64,000 nucleotides of DNA from Maratus speciosus (lineage: Eukaryota; Arthropoda; Arachnida; Araneae; Salticidae), in assembly GCA_963932465.1 (NCBI GenBank), contig OZ010791.1, forward strand, positions 157,722,012 through 157,786,011. The letters are read 5' to 3'. Below are positions 47,006 through 57,482 of this stretch, one piece after another. Numbering within the stretch: position 1 is the stretch's first letter; every line of letters begins with the position of its first letter. The notes under the pieces were generated by a model. The model searched no databases. It was not told where the DNA came from and saw only the letters and a program-made list of their open reading frames with translations. The position numbers were made by a program, and so were the translations under genes.

Positions 47006-47763
47006 AACAAACCTTCCATTCTAAAACTATTGATAAAGCTTTCGTGTTTTCAAACAAAGGAAATGTAAATTACAAATATTTAGAGTTTTATATTTTCCCA
47101 AAACTAAGTTTAAGAAATGTATTAATAATTTAAAAAAAAAAAATCGAAAGTAGAAGGTTTTCCTCAACTTTCTTGACAATAAAAATATCAAAACAAATAG
47201 GCATCCGAACATGGAGAAGATAAAATTCAAAGTCTTAATTAAAGCTTTTGTTTTTATCTATTCCTTGTTCAAAAATCAAAACACTCTGCACATCAGATAA
47301 GCAACAGACAAGCGGGTTTTATATGTATATATGCATTTATTTATTTATTTATTTTTAAGAGAGAAAAAAATATGTTACAGGAAAGCTAATATTAGGTGAT
47401 ATTTAGTATGATAAGCAGAGATTATAAGAAACTACTTACTTGTTCGTTTGTTTTTGCTATTAATTAGCATGCAGATCAAATTGTTTTGGGAGGTTAATGG
47501 TGCAAGATTAGGTCTTTTCGTTGAAGCTTCGCAGTTTTTACAATTGTAGACAATATTTTTTCAGAAGTACTTTTCTAATAAGTATTTTTCTTCGCTGTTT
47601 TATTCTTAATAAATTTTATACCTATTACTTTCTTCTGTTTTAAATACTTATAGAAAAGAAATATTAGGATCAGAAAAAGGCAAAATAAAAATATAAAACG
47701 GTTTTGACATAGTTGCTTTATGCAACACGAAGAGTTAGCAGAATGGCATAAAAAAACACATTT
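47006..47763. other. AT-rich DNA without recognisable features
   Basis: Only a (attt)n run near 47335-47355. No gene or bounded element seen. Confidence 0.5.
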
Positions 47764-47767
47764 TTAA

Positions 47768-48176
47768 CGCGGTTCACATATTATATTTTCCCGCTCCCAA
47801 AAACGCGAAACGTTCTGACACATTTTTTGACTCGTTTTTAAACATAAAAGCACGATATTTTCAGGCATGAGTGTTGAAGTGATTTGTAATCGAACAGTTA
47901 TTTTTTCGATAAATGAATTACATTTTGAGTTATAAACGATTGTTGAGTCAGGATGGAAGTTCTTTTCCTTTCCTGCACTGTCGCGTCCGGGGATTAGATT
48001 CAAATGCCAACTTTCGCAGCATTTTCTGAAAAATAATTTGTCTTTATCGAAAAACTGAAAAAATAGTTTTATTACATAGTTTCTTAATAAAAGCATCTGC
48101 CAATTTGATACGTTTGCGAACAAAAATGAATTAAATAATTTGCCAGAAAGTAGTCTGTTTGGATTTGAGAACATCC
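47768..48176 (+). mobile_element. TTAA-flanked MITE, 421-bp family, copy 3
   Basis: TTAA at 47764-47767 and 48177-48180. Right end tttggatttgagaacatcc matches copies 1 and 2; the body shares cgttctgacacatttt, aaagcacgatattttcagg and gagttataaacgattgt. The 136-codon minus-strand frame that spans it is not a gene. The right TTAA is directly followed by CCCTAGAACTACC, which could be the start of yet another TTAA element. Confidence 0.72.
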
Positions 48177-48180
48177 TTAA

Positions 48181-48540
48181 CCCTAGAACTACCGGAAATT
48201 TTACTCAAGTTTTATAAAATATATTCTACGCAAGAATTTTTATATAAAACTGTTTAATTTATTTATTTAACATATTATTGTTCGGTTAATATATTTTGTT
48301 TGTTTTAAATATATTTCTGGTTTGAATAAATATTTTGAATGTACCTGCAGTGTCCATTGGACCCGTTTGATGTAAGGCAGGGGGTAAATAACAGGAACAC
48401 GCAAAAAATATTTACATATCTGGAAAGCGAATTAAACTTACTCAAAAGCACATTCTCGCTTATATAGTAGTCGAATGGCATGCGCACAGTATGTGCGGGA
48501 AAAAGAAAATGAACGTTTTATTCTGAAAATTTGCTGCCTT
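48181..48540. other. Intergenic DNA; possible left end of another TTAA element
   Basis: CCCTAGAACTACC after TTAA looks like a piggyBac-type end, and gtccattggac (48351-48361) is a palindrome of the kind seen inside such MITEs, but a matching right end with TTAA was not found. Confidence 0.3.
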
Positions 48541-48558
48541 ACAAAGTAATTTTCTTTA

Positions 48559-49162
48559 ACAAACATTATCCTAATCAAATGTGATATTATATATGAAAAT
48601 TACAGAGCAAAAATATTAGTATAAAATTATAAACACAAATGCATATCTTAAACTACTTATATGAAAAAGATTATACAGAATAACACTAGATATCTTTAAA
48701 CACTGTCAATTCATGACATTTCTTATCTTCATAAGCCATTGGAGCTGTAATTAAAATGTCTCTCACCATATTTTAAGTTGCTAAGTACAGAAATGAGATA
48801 CAGAACTGTTTATACCATTTGTATAATTTATGGTTTACTGATAGCACATGACTTAATTACTCTCTTTAATTATATCACTTTGCAAACATTTTTTTAAAAT
48901 TTTAATGAAATTAATATATGAAAATTTTAAAAAATGCACTTTATTAGAAATAAAATGCTATTTGTTTTACAAAGGACCTCTCTATCGTCGTCAGAAATGT
49001 GTAGTCCACTTTTGGACGATTTTCAAAACCAGAAGTTTATTTCGGCTCTACACGTACATTCCGGCATGTGTACTTCACAGGGGGGATTGCGTGTATAGCA
49101 CATATATTATGCTAGCCGCCCCGCGCGTGAAACGCGTATAGTACCAGTATACTATCCTGGGT
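48559..49162 (+). repeat. Tandem segmental duplication, copy 1
   Basis: Matches 49229-50561 in order: attatcctaatcaaat, taaaattataaacacaaat, cagaaatgagataca, ttataatttatggtttactg-like text, gcgcatgacttaattactct, actttattagaaataaaatg, cgtcgtcagaaatg, cattccggc and tattatgctagccgcc. This copy lacks the insertion present in copy 2. Neither copy has coding sense. Confidence 0.88.
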
Positions 49163-49806
49163 ATTTTTAACCTTATTAAAAATACCATTCGTATTACTTA
49201 TTAAAAATCCTGGCTAATATTTCCTCAACAAACATTATCCTAATCAAATATTATATGTGAAAGTTAGAGAGAAACAATATTATTATAAAATTATAAACAC
49301 AAATTTATATGATAAACTTATACGAAATAACACTGGATATTTTTAAACACCTAATCCTATCAATTGACAACATTTCTTATGTTCATAAGTGTTTGGAGCT
49401 GTAGTTTAAATGTATGTTGCCATATTTCATGTCGTTATGTACAGAAATGAGATACAAAACGGTTTATACCGTTTATATAATTTATGGTTTACTGATAGCG
49501 CATGACTTAATTACTCTCTTTTATTATATTACTTTGCAAACATTGAAGAAACCTATAATAAAAATAAATATATGAAAAATACCAAGAATTTTACTAAAAC
49601 AGTTTATTTACAGTGGAATGAGTTCAAATAAAAGATACATATACTTTATTAGAAATAAAATGGTATTTGTTTTAGAACAGACTTTTCCGTCGTCGTCAGA
49701 AATGCGTATTCCACTTTTGAATGGCTTCCAAACCCAGAAAAGTTCACATACATATTCATAGTTGGAGTAGCACAGTTGAAGTTTATTCCAACTATAAGTT
49801 AAAAAT

Positions 49807-49876
49807 GTCCAGACCAGGATTCGAACCTGGATACCTTGTGGTGTCGTACCAGCCTTACCATTTAAGCTATCCGGAC
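49807..49876 (-). tRNA. tRNA-like gene with odd anticodon arm
   Basis: On the minus strand the acceptor stem is complete (GTCCGGA with TCTGGAC, one G-U). The D stem GCTT pairs with AGGC and the T arm CCAGG-TTCGAAT-CCTGG is perfect. A box and B box fit RNA polymerase III. The anticodon arm (tggtacgacaccacaagg) forms only TGGT/ACCA with a 5-base loop, so no normal 7-base anticodon loop and no clear identity can be given. Length 70. It lies inside a flanked insertion, which favours a SINE head or recently retroposed tRNA-like RNA. Confidence 0.45.
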
Positions 49877-49971
49877 GGTACCTGGCTGACATAATTCACT
49901 CTTATTTGTTGGACATGGCTGCGAACTGCAACGCTAGTTTCATTCATCCGAGCTATAACTATAGCATTTAA

Positions 49972-50392
49972 GGGTGTATTCGAAAAAATATTTTTCCGCC
50001 CTCAACAGCTCAAAATTTTTTGAGACATTTTCAGATTCATTTTTAAAAGTAAAAGCATGAAACTTGCTGAGGTTATTTTTGAAGAGATGTATAAGAGGCC
50101 GTGTGATTTCATTTTTCGCTCAATTAATTAGAATTTGATTTTTAAACAATTATTTTCTCAGTATGACCTTTTTTTTTTCATTCCCAGATCTCCCGCTTCT
50201 GAAAATTCGGTTCAAAACGCCCACTTTGACAGCATTTTTTGCAATATTTTCTGCATTTATCAAAAAATCGAGGAGCACGGTACATTACGTAGTTTCTAAG
50301 TAAGAGAATTTACCAGTTTGATGCGTATGAGAGCAAAAATGAATTTAAAAATTAATAAGCAGAAAATAAGCAGTTTGGATTGGAATACACCC
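49972..50392 (+). mobile_element. TTAA-flanked MITE, 421-bp family, copy 4
   Basis: TTAA at 49968-49971 and 50393-50396; ends GGGTGTATTCGAAAA and complement GGGTGTATTCCAATC. Length 421 bp, the same as copy 1. Shares cattttttgcaatattttctg, agtttctaagtaag and tttggattggaataca with copy 3. It interrupts the tRNA-bearing insert and is therefore younger. Confidence 0.8.
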
Positions 50393-50533
50393 TTAAACGA
50401 TGAAAGTGTTTTGATAACACAGAAACTCCTGTATACCATGCAGTTAGTTCACATACATTCCGGCGTGTGTTCTTAACACGATGATTGAGTGTACAGTACA
50501 TGTATTATGCTAGCCGCCACACGCGTGAAGAGC

Positions 50534-50553
50534 GTATAGTACATGTACTATAC
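50534..50553. repeat. 20-bp perfect palindrome
   Basis: GTATAGTACATGTACTATAC. The first duplication copy has the decayed counterpart gtatagtaccagtatactat (49136-49155). Confidence 0.9.
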
Positions 50554-50561
50554 TAGGTATT

Positions 50562-50986
50562 TCCCTCCCTCCTCACAGGTTTTACTCGACTCCCACACTA
50601 CGTAGCGACTTGCCGATGGACAAGTTGTTTTCAGTAGTGTATGTGTGTGTGTTGTAAATTTATATTTAAAAAAATGAATGAAGTAAAATTCAAAGTGTTT
50701 GTATGTGTGTGAGTGCGTGCGTGAGTAATGAGGGGGGGGGGATATGAATTCGAAGAAAGATGGCGTAAAACTTCTAATGTACGGCGTTGCTTACTGTTAT
50801 GAACTGCGGGTTTAGTCTAGACACCCCTGTCCGTCGGCACACTTAGTACTGCTATTATGTCAAAAAAAAAAAAAAAAAAAAAAAAATCATAATAATTTTG
50901 CCCACAAACATAAGTAACCAAACGGTTTACAGGATTTGTTTATTATATGATTTACTGTTTTCATATGATTTAATTAATTCTTTATG
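50562..50986. other. Intergenic DNA with microsatellites
   Basis: GT-rich run near 50640-50730, a G tract (50730-50740) and a 29-base A tract (50861-50886 region). No gene seen. Confidence 0.5.
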
Positions 50987-50988
50987 TA

Positions 50989-51198
50989 TCGCATCCTTGC
51001 TTCAAAAGTGTCACAACTCAAAAACTGGTTTTTTAGAGTTATAGCTGTCATTCTACTTGGTTTTTACGCCACTACCAACCACCTAAATTATCCGATAGTG
51101 CACTAAAAATCCAACCACCAGGTAGCGGTTGTGTTTGCAAGATGGCCACTGACCCTTGCACAGTTTAGAAACAGTTTTTCTCATTTTCTGAAAAACTG

Positions 51199-51236
<38 letters not shown>

Positions 51237-51266
51237 AGTTATGGCACTTTTGAAGCATGGGTGCGA
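50989..51266. mobile_element. Foldback MITE with TA flanks
   Basis: The left arm TCGCATCCTTGCTTCAAAAG, then tgtcacaactcaaaa, pairs with the right arm, whose complement reads TCGCACCCATGCTTCAAAAG, then tgccataactcaaaa. TA precedes (50987-50988) and follows (51267-51268). A 36-base T run (about 51199-51235) sits beside the right arm. Confidence 0.82.
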
Positions 51267-51269
51267 TAT

Positions 51270-52673
51270 AGAAGTTGGAAATGTCACTCAAAATACTGCG
51301 AAAATCTAGAATTCTGCTATAAATGTTCATCTACAATGGTTTTATCAGTTCAGAAATTATAAAAGAATTTTATTTCTAAAAGGATTTAAAATATTAGTTC
51401 AAAGCAAAATATTTAAAAATAAACATCGCAACCTCTTTTACAAACGCCACTAATTCATTCAATTTTGTTTTCTTTTCACTGTTACCATTTTAAAACCATG
51501 ATGAATGCATACAGAAAATGAAAAAACAATAGAAACGTCTTTTGCAATAAAAAATTAACTGTTCGCATTTTTCCAAAACAATTCTTAAAAAGCGATAAAA
51601 CTAAATAAGAATTCTAATTAGTAATACAATAAAACTTCAGGTGGATTGCATTTTGAAAGGCACATCATTATGAGCAGAAATTTAGAGGATAAAATTAACA
51701 AATGAAGCTTCTTTAATTTCGGTTTTAATAGTTCAGCAATGTAATTAAAAACTTTCCTCATACGAATATTACTCTGGGGACTTTTTCCCTTTTTTATTAT
51801 TGCGATGTACAGGAATCGTTTTCAGTTTTCTAACATTAGAATTGGTTTTCTTTTAAGAAAGGCATTTCGAAGAAATTTAGTCCTACATAATCGTATTTAT
51901 TAGCGATTTGAATAAAGTAAGACTTAGGTAAATGTCAAGCTATGAACTGCCATGTAAAATGTAGAAACCGAATGAAAAACTAAATAATAAAAATACATTC
52001 TATAAAGTCAGCTAGTTGTTTTTAAAAAAACTAGTTTGCAATATTTGATAATACAAATAAATCCTTCTACATATAAAAAAAAGTTTTGATTTGGAAATGG
52101 ACCAATGAAAATCTGCGTAGATATTCCGGGTAGATCGCATCCAATTTGAATGCTTAAGCATGGCCTTTGATTGTTAATATTAAAAAAACTGTGGCATACA
52201 AAAATATGAAAATCGGTGGTATTATAGAGAAATGTTGATAAACACGCTGATGCAGACAGTTTTCAAATCGAAGAATTATTTTAAGAGATATTTAATGCTA
52301 AAGTTGGACAAAATCGTTCCATTAAAAAAGTTTTATTGGAGCAAAAACTATACATGAGAATTTAATTATTTTTAGATCACTTTATACGTTATAAGTTCCC
52401 AGTGTGCAGATTGTATTTATTTTTCTTATTTGACTCACTTTTTGAGGTTTTATTTCAATTTTAAATTCAAATTTTCAGCATTTCGAGATATATTTTTTAC
52501 AAATTTTAGAAAGTGTTATTAATTTAAACTGTTGCCAGTTGTATAAACAGCGCAAACAATAATGTTTACTTCAAATTAAAAATTTATTTACACGTGACTA
52601 TTACAAACAGAAAAAAACCTTTAAAATTAGAATTAAATGATTACATGTTAAAAGCAGGAAAATTACCTCATAA
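51270..52673. other. AT-rich DNA; one diverged 160-bp satellite unit
   Basis: At about 51940-52065 the text gctatgaactgcc, gtagaaaccgaatgaaaaac and aataaaaatacattctataa matches the ~160-bp satellite at 53690-55010, an isolated outlier copy. Otherwise nothing recognised. Confidence 0.5.
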
Positions 52674-52681
52674 GAACCATA

Positions 52682-52907
52682 GGCACAGATGTCATATATG
52701 CGCATATTGGCGCAATTTTTTTCCGACGCCAATTTGGCGAAAACATTAATAGCATAAACAACAACATCCGGGTTACCATATCAAGCAAAATAACGACACT
52801 TTAGCACCAGTTAAGTACCCGTTGCGTATATGAAATTGGCGTCAGAAAAAAATTGCGCCAATATGGGGCAATTATATGCCACTGTGGCAATATTACATCT
52901 GTGTGCC
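52682..52907. mobile_element. 226-bp hAT MITE with perfect 8-bp target duplication
   Basis: GAACCATA is repeated at 52674-52681 and 52908-52915. Ends GGCACAGATGTCATATATGC and, complemented, GGCACACAGATGTAATATTG; pairing resumes strongly at ttggcgcaatttttttccga/tcagaaaaaaattgcgccaa. An 8-bp duplication marks hAT. No coding capacity. Confidence 0.88.
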
Positions 52908-52915
52908 GAACCATA

Positions 52916-53485
52916 TTTGCACTTGAATTTTAAAAGAGAAACAAAATCTTAAAATAAAAAAAAATCATTATTATGCGTTAAAACTTGTAATTTGAGGAAA
53001 TTACGTCATATTTAAAATGGCAAAAAATATAGCAAAACAATTTAAATTGAAAAATATATTTGTGCGAGATATTTTGAGATAATCTTTTCAACTATTATCG
53101 TGAACTCGAAGACAGCGGAAATAATATTTCCTTCTAACAACAAAAGTATTTTCACGTGAGTATTAATAAGAGAAATAAAACTTCGGTGTAAATTACGTCA
53201 GATTTGAAACGATACATTTAAAATGAATTATTTAAAAGAATTATCTTATAGCGCTGTTAAAAAATACCGGGAGACAATGACACTGTTTACCTAATTCATT
53301 TTACATTAGCTTATTTTCAAATGTTTAACTAATTTTTTTAATTAAATACGAAAACAGCCATTGTATCTCTTAACAGCAGCAGATTTGGCCTTAAAAATCC
53401 CCAATCCAAGGAAAACGAATGGAAACCCTTTTACAGAGAGATCGCTACTGTTTTTTTTTTTTAATTTTAATTCAATATTTTTAAA
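52916..53485. other. AT-rich DNA without recognisable features
   Basis: No gene, RNA or bounded element seen. Confidence 0.5.
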
Positions 53486-53504
53486 GCTGGTCAAATTAGC
53501 GTGC

Positions 53505-53571
53505 TTTTTGGATTTTGGTGTGCCAGAACGGGGGTTGGCGAGCGTAGCTCGTAGGGGGCAGAGCCCCTTAG
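53505..53571 (+). mobile_element. Helitron-like 3' end, GC-rich hairpin and TTAG
   Basis: The GC-rich segment ggcgagcgtagctcgtag then GGGGC-AGA-GCCCC hairpin (53555-53567) is followed by TTAG and T. gcgagcgnagcgag followed by a ggggc/gcccc hairpin and CTAGT is a familiar Helitron terminus; here it reads CTTAG, so it is slightly decayed. The 5' end was not found. The 74-codon frame here is not a gene. Confidence 0.45.
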
Positions 53572-53574
53572 TAC

Positions 53575-55015
53575 ATTACAAATAAATTCCAAACAAATAC
53601 ATTACAAATATTTGATAATACAAATAAATACATTACAAATAAAACACAAATAAAATACAAATAAATTACAAATGTTTTATTAAGAACTCAGTGAAAAGTG
53701 TGCTTTCTAAACAAACAAAAGTATGAGCTATGAATTACAGAAAAACAATATAAGTCCAATGGAAAACTAATATTAAAAATCCATTCTATTAAATATTAGA
53801 TATTTATATATTTATATATTTATGATTTTTATATATTTATAAAAATCAGTTATTATTTACAAACTAATTTCAAAAAATGAAACAAATGTATGAGTTATGC
53901 ATAACATCCGAAAGATAGAAACCCAATGAAAAACTAAATAATAAAAATGTATTCTATAAAGTTAGTCAGTTGTTTTTAAGAAAACAAGTTAAAAATTACT
54001 AATATTTAATAGTACAAATAAGTACATTAAAAATAAAATACAGATAAATCCATTACAAATAAAATGCAAATATATTACAAATAAATACATTGCAAATAAA
54101 ATGCAAATAAATTAAATAAATCCATTGCAAATAAAATACAATTAAATTGAAAATATTTTATTAAGAACTAAGTGAAAAGTTTGCTTTCTAAACAAACAAA
54201 CGAATGAGCTATGAATTACATCAAAACAATATAAGCCCATTGGAAAACTAAATGTTAAAAATACATTGTATAAAACAAATCAGTTATCTTTTACAAACTA
54301 ATTTTTAAAAAAAATTTAAATTATTTTATTAGAAATCAATAAATGTTTATTACCTAAACAAACAAATGCAGAGTTATGCATTACTTCCGAAAGATAGAAA
54401 CCCAATGGCAAATTAAATAATAAACATAAATTCTACAAAGTTAGCAGTTAGCCAGCCTATATTTAAAAATTAAGTTCAAAAAGTTTAAATTACTTTATTA
54501 GAAATTAATCAAAACTTTCCTAGCTAAACAAACTAATGCCTGAGCCGTGCATTACATCTAAAAGATAGAAACACAATGGAAAGTTTTATAAAATCAGTCA
54601 TTACTAACAAATTATTTTGTTTCTTGAAATTATTTTGTTAGTAATCAGTGAAAACTACAAAAAAAACAAAAACAAATGTATGAGCTATGAATTACACCCG
54701 TAAGATAAAAACTCTATGAAAAATTAAATGCTAAAAATGCATTCCATAAAGTCAGTAAGTTATTATTGAAAAACAAAATTCAAGAAGCTAAAATTATTTT
54801 ATTAGAAATCAATTTAAAATATACTTACTAAACAAACAAATGTATGAGCTATTCACTACATCCAAGCAATAGAAACCCAATGGAAAACTAAATGGTAAAA
54901 AAGAATTCTATGAAGTCATTCAGTTATTATTTGAAAATTAAATTTACAAAGTAAAAATGATTTTACTAGAGATCAGTTAAAGGTTTATTAACTAAATATA
55001 TAAATCCAGCCATAT
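53575..55015 (+). repeat. ~160-bp satellite array, about 8 units
   Basis: The word gtatgagctatgaattaca and variants occur at about 53722, 53886, 54205, 54368, 54540, 54678 and 54840 (mostly 160-172 bp apart; one gap of 319 = two units). Units share gatagaaacccaatggaaaa, aataaaaatncattctataa, cagttattatttacaaac and aaattattttattagaaatc. At 53575-53660 and 54000-54150 a smaller (acattacaaataaa)n repeat is inserted. Confidence 0.85.
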
Positions 55016-55270
55016 TTATGGAAATACTAAACGAACTCCAAAAGATTGGAAACAGTATATTTAGACATAAATAAAAAATAATGGAAGAAAATTGTATATT
55101 TAAAGGTACAACATATCACTTTACTTCTTCCCCAGCCGCTTCCCTCCAATGGGTTAAATTTATAATAAAACTAAGATAATACATAAATTTAAAATGAATC
55201 TTATGCGAGTAAGAAATTGAATTTAAGGTAAAAATTCATACACAAAAATGTAGTTATTCAGACATTAGAA
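55016..55270. other. Intergenic DNA
   Basis: Nothing recognised; separates the 160-bp satellite from the pogo remnant. Confidence 0.5.
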
Positions 55271-55271
55271 A

Positions 55272-56940
55272 CACTGTGAAAGCCTGGATTATCGGTGATT
55301 CGATTATTCAGGTATTCGATTATCTGTAAATGTCTGTTGTTGAAAGGGTTTCCCTTATTTTTGTTCTGAGATAATAATAAAAAAAAAGTCCTTCCGGCCA
55401 GTGCCGGGAGTAAGAGGTAGCTTTCATATTCCTTATTTTAAAAAAGTCAACTTATATTATTCAAACACACGAAGCTCAATTTAGTGGAAACCGAATATAG
55501 GAGATTCAATGCTAATTTTTATCAATATAATGAATGAGAATTTCGCGAAATTAGTCAGCTTTATCCAAGCTGCTTTTCTTTAAAGTAACTTATATTTGGC
55601 TGCCAAATTCGGCGATTTCTTAAAGTGCCTGCCATTTTAAGACAACATGGTGGATGAAGCTAACCAGTGAACTTGGTCGAGACCTTAGTAATTGCTGTGC
55701 ACATGCTCACTCACATCGGAATCGGTTGATATATACGAGTGCTGTCCCAGGCAAAAAATCAGATTTTTCAAAATGTCACCCACATTAGAAATTGAAACTG
55801 CTATATCTGAGCCATTTTTTAAGATAAAGACAAACAAAAAATGCTCTAAATCCTTATATCAAGGTCGAATACTTAAGTAAGAAACCTTTTTCAGCTTCTA
55901 ATCTTTTTGCAACTCACTTTAAATATAATATTTTTAATTTAATGGCGCCATTTTGAAACAAGATGGCGGATGAAGTTGGCCAACGAACTCGGTCGAGCTA
56001 TTTGTATGTACTATGTATACACCAAGGTACATCCAAATCGGTTCATAAATACGCCTGTTATCACGTGACAAAAATCAGGACGTTTCAAAATGTCAGCCAC
56101 GCTAGAAATTCAAAATGCTATAACTCAGCCCTTTTTTAAGATATAGACAAAACTAAAACTGCTCCCGAATCTTTTTATCAAGATCAAACACATAAGAAAA
56201 AAATATTTTTTCAATTTTCAATTTTTTGGTACTACATTTCAAATTTAAATTTTTCTTAAAAATTTAAATGGCCGCCATTTTTAAACAAGATGGCGGATGA
56301 AGCTGGCCAACGAACTCAGTCGAGACATTGGTATGTATTATGTATAAACGAAGTTACATCCAAATCGGTTCATAAATACGCCTTTTATCGCGTGACAAAT
56401 TTCAGGACGTTTCAAAATGTCAGCCGCGCTAGAAATTCAAAATGCTATAACTCAGCCATTTTTTAAGATATAGACGAAACAAAAACTGCTCCGGAATCTT
56501 TGTATAAAGGTCAAATAGATAAGAAAAAAATATTTTTCAATTTTCAATTTTTTGGTACCACATTTCAAATTAAAAATTTTTTAAAAATTTTTAAATGGCC
56601 GCCATTTTGAAACAAAACAGCGGATGAAGCTGGCCAACGAACTCGGTCGAGACATTGGTATGTACTATGTACACACCGAATTACATCGAAATCGGTTCAT
56701 AAATACGAGAGTTACAGTGTGACAAAGGTCAGATATATATATATATCAATTTTGAACGGAGGGTGGTTTCGGGGTCTGGTCATGATCGATGAAAATATAC
56801 CAAAATATTTTGAAATCGCTTTCCTCCGAACGGCTGCAATAGGCAGCTTTTTGTAATGAAAGCTACATAATACATCAATTGATTTCTGATTATTTATTAC
56901 CTTTAACAGTATCAATGTGACGCATGTACTATAAAATTCT

Positions 56941-56972
<32 letters not shown>

Positions 56973-57268
56973 CTAGTTTTATGATGCACTTCTTATTTTA
57001 CATAATGTACTGTTTATAAATGCATATTTTGAAATAAGGAATATTTGCTTACATTTTGCATACACTTGCTTCATTATGAGCAGCATAATATTTTCACAAC
57101 TACATAATATTTCTTGTGTTCTGAGTCTTATAAAATATTTATTATAATATTCTTGTATACTATAAGCCTCATAACAGAAAAATCCGGCTTGATTTCGATT
57201 ATCTGTGGATTATGATTAAATAGGTCGACGCGAACCGTGGTTAAAACGGATAAGCGAGGCACCACAGT
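55272..57268. mobile_element. pogo/Tigger remnant invaded by another element
   Basis: Left end CACTGTGAAAGCCTGGATTA then tcggtgattcgattattcagg; right end complement TACTGTGGTGCCTCGCTTAT then ccgttttaacc. Both match each other and the pogo type of terminus (CANTG..., gattatccg). Inner fragments run to 55386 and resume at 56866; the 1.48 kb between is a different element. A 32-base T run (56941-56972) lies in the right part. No transposase is readable. Confidence 0.6.
55387..56865. mobile_element. Copy B of the GTAGCTTTCAT element, four 327-bp internal units
   Basis: The left AGTCCTTCCGGCCAGTGCCG, then gtagctttcat, and the right ttttgtaatgaaagctac give an inverted GTAGCTTTCAT end. Internal tandem units are marked by ggatgaag at 55652, 55968, 56295 and 56622 (316, 327, 327 bp). 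Each unit has ccaacgaactcggtcgagac, ccaaatcggttcataaatac, ggacgtttcaaaatgtcagc, aaaatgctataactcagcc and atggccgccattttgaaac. The copy at 6941-7625 has one unit. No convincing coding frame. Confidence 0.85.
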
Positions 57269-57482
57269 ATAAGAAAATTAATTATTGTACAAATAGTATA
57301 TTGTGTGATTTGCGCATTTGGAAACAATCCAAAATGTCCAAGTGTTTTCCAACCAAAATGTTCAAATGTTCAAGCATTTTCAAGTGTTTGGAAACACTTG
57401 TTTGGATCCAACCTTGGTTACATTTTTCTTTTAACTGAAAACCATACATTTTTTTTTTTTTTTTTTTTTTTTACATTTAATA

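Larger units (their letters stand above)
49754..50445 (-). mobile_element. tRNA-bearing insertion with 13-bp direct repeats
   Basis: AGTTCACATACAT occurs at 49741-49753 and 50446-50458. The other duplication copy has an uninterrupted tctacacgtacattccgg here, so the stretch between is an insertion. It carries a tRNA-like sequence on the minus strand (49807-49876) and a later TTAA MITE (49972-50392); without the latter the insert is about 270 bp, a normal SINE size. No A-rich tail is obvious, so the retroposon reading is inference. Confidence 0.5.
49229..50561 (+). repeat. Tandem segmental duplication, copy 2, with insertion
   Basis: Second copy of 48559-49162, lengthened by about 700 bp inserted between 49741 and 50458. 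It ends ttatgctagccgccacacgc, then a 20-bp perfect palindrome at 50534-50553. Confidence 0.88.

Noticed and set aside
47764..48174. 136-codon minus-strand frame
   Set aside because: It coincides with a copy of the 421-bp TTAA MITE. The corresponding frame is broken in the other copies.
48177..48390. Further TTAA element starting CCCTAGAACTACC
   Set aside because: The left end looks right, but the best right end (cagggggtaaata) lacks both TTAA and a good inverted match.
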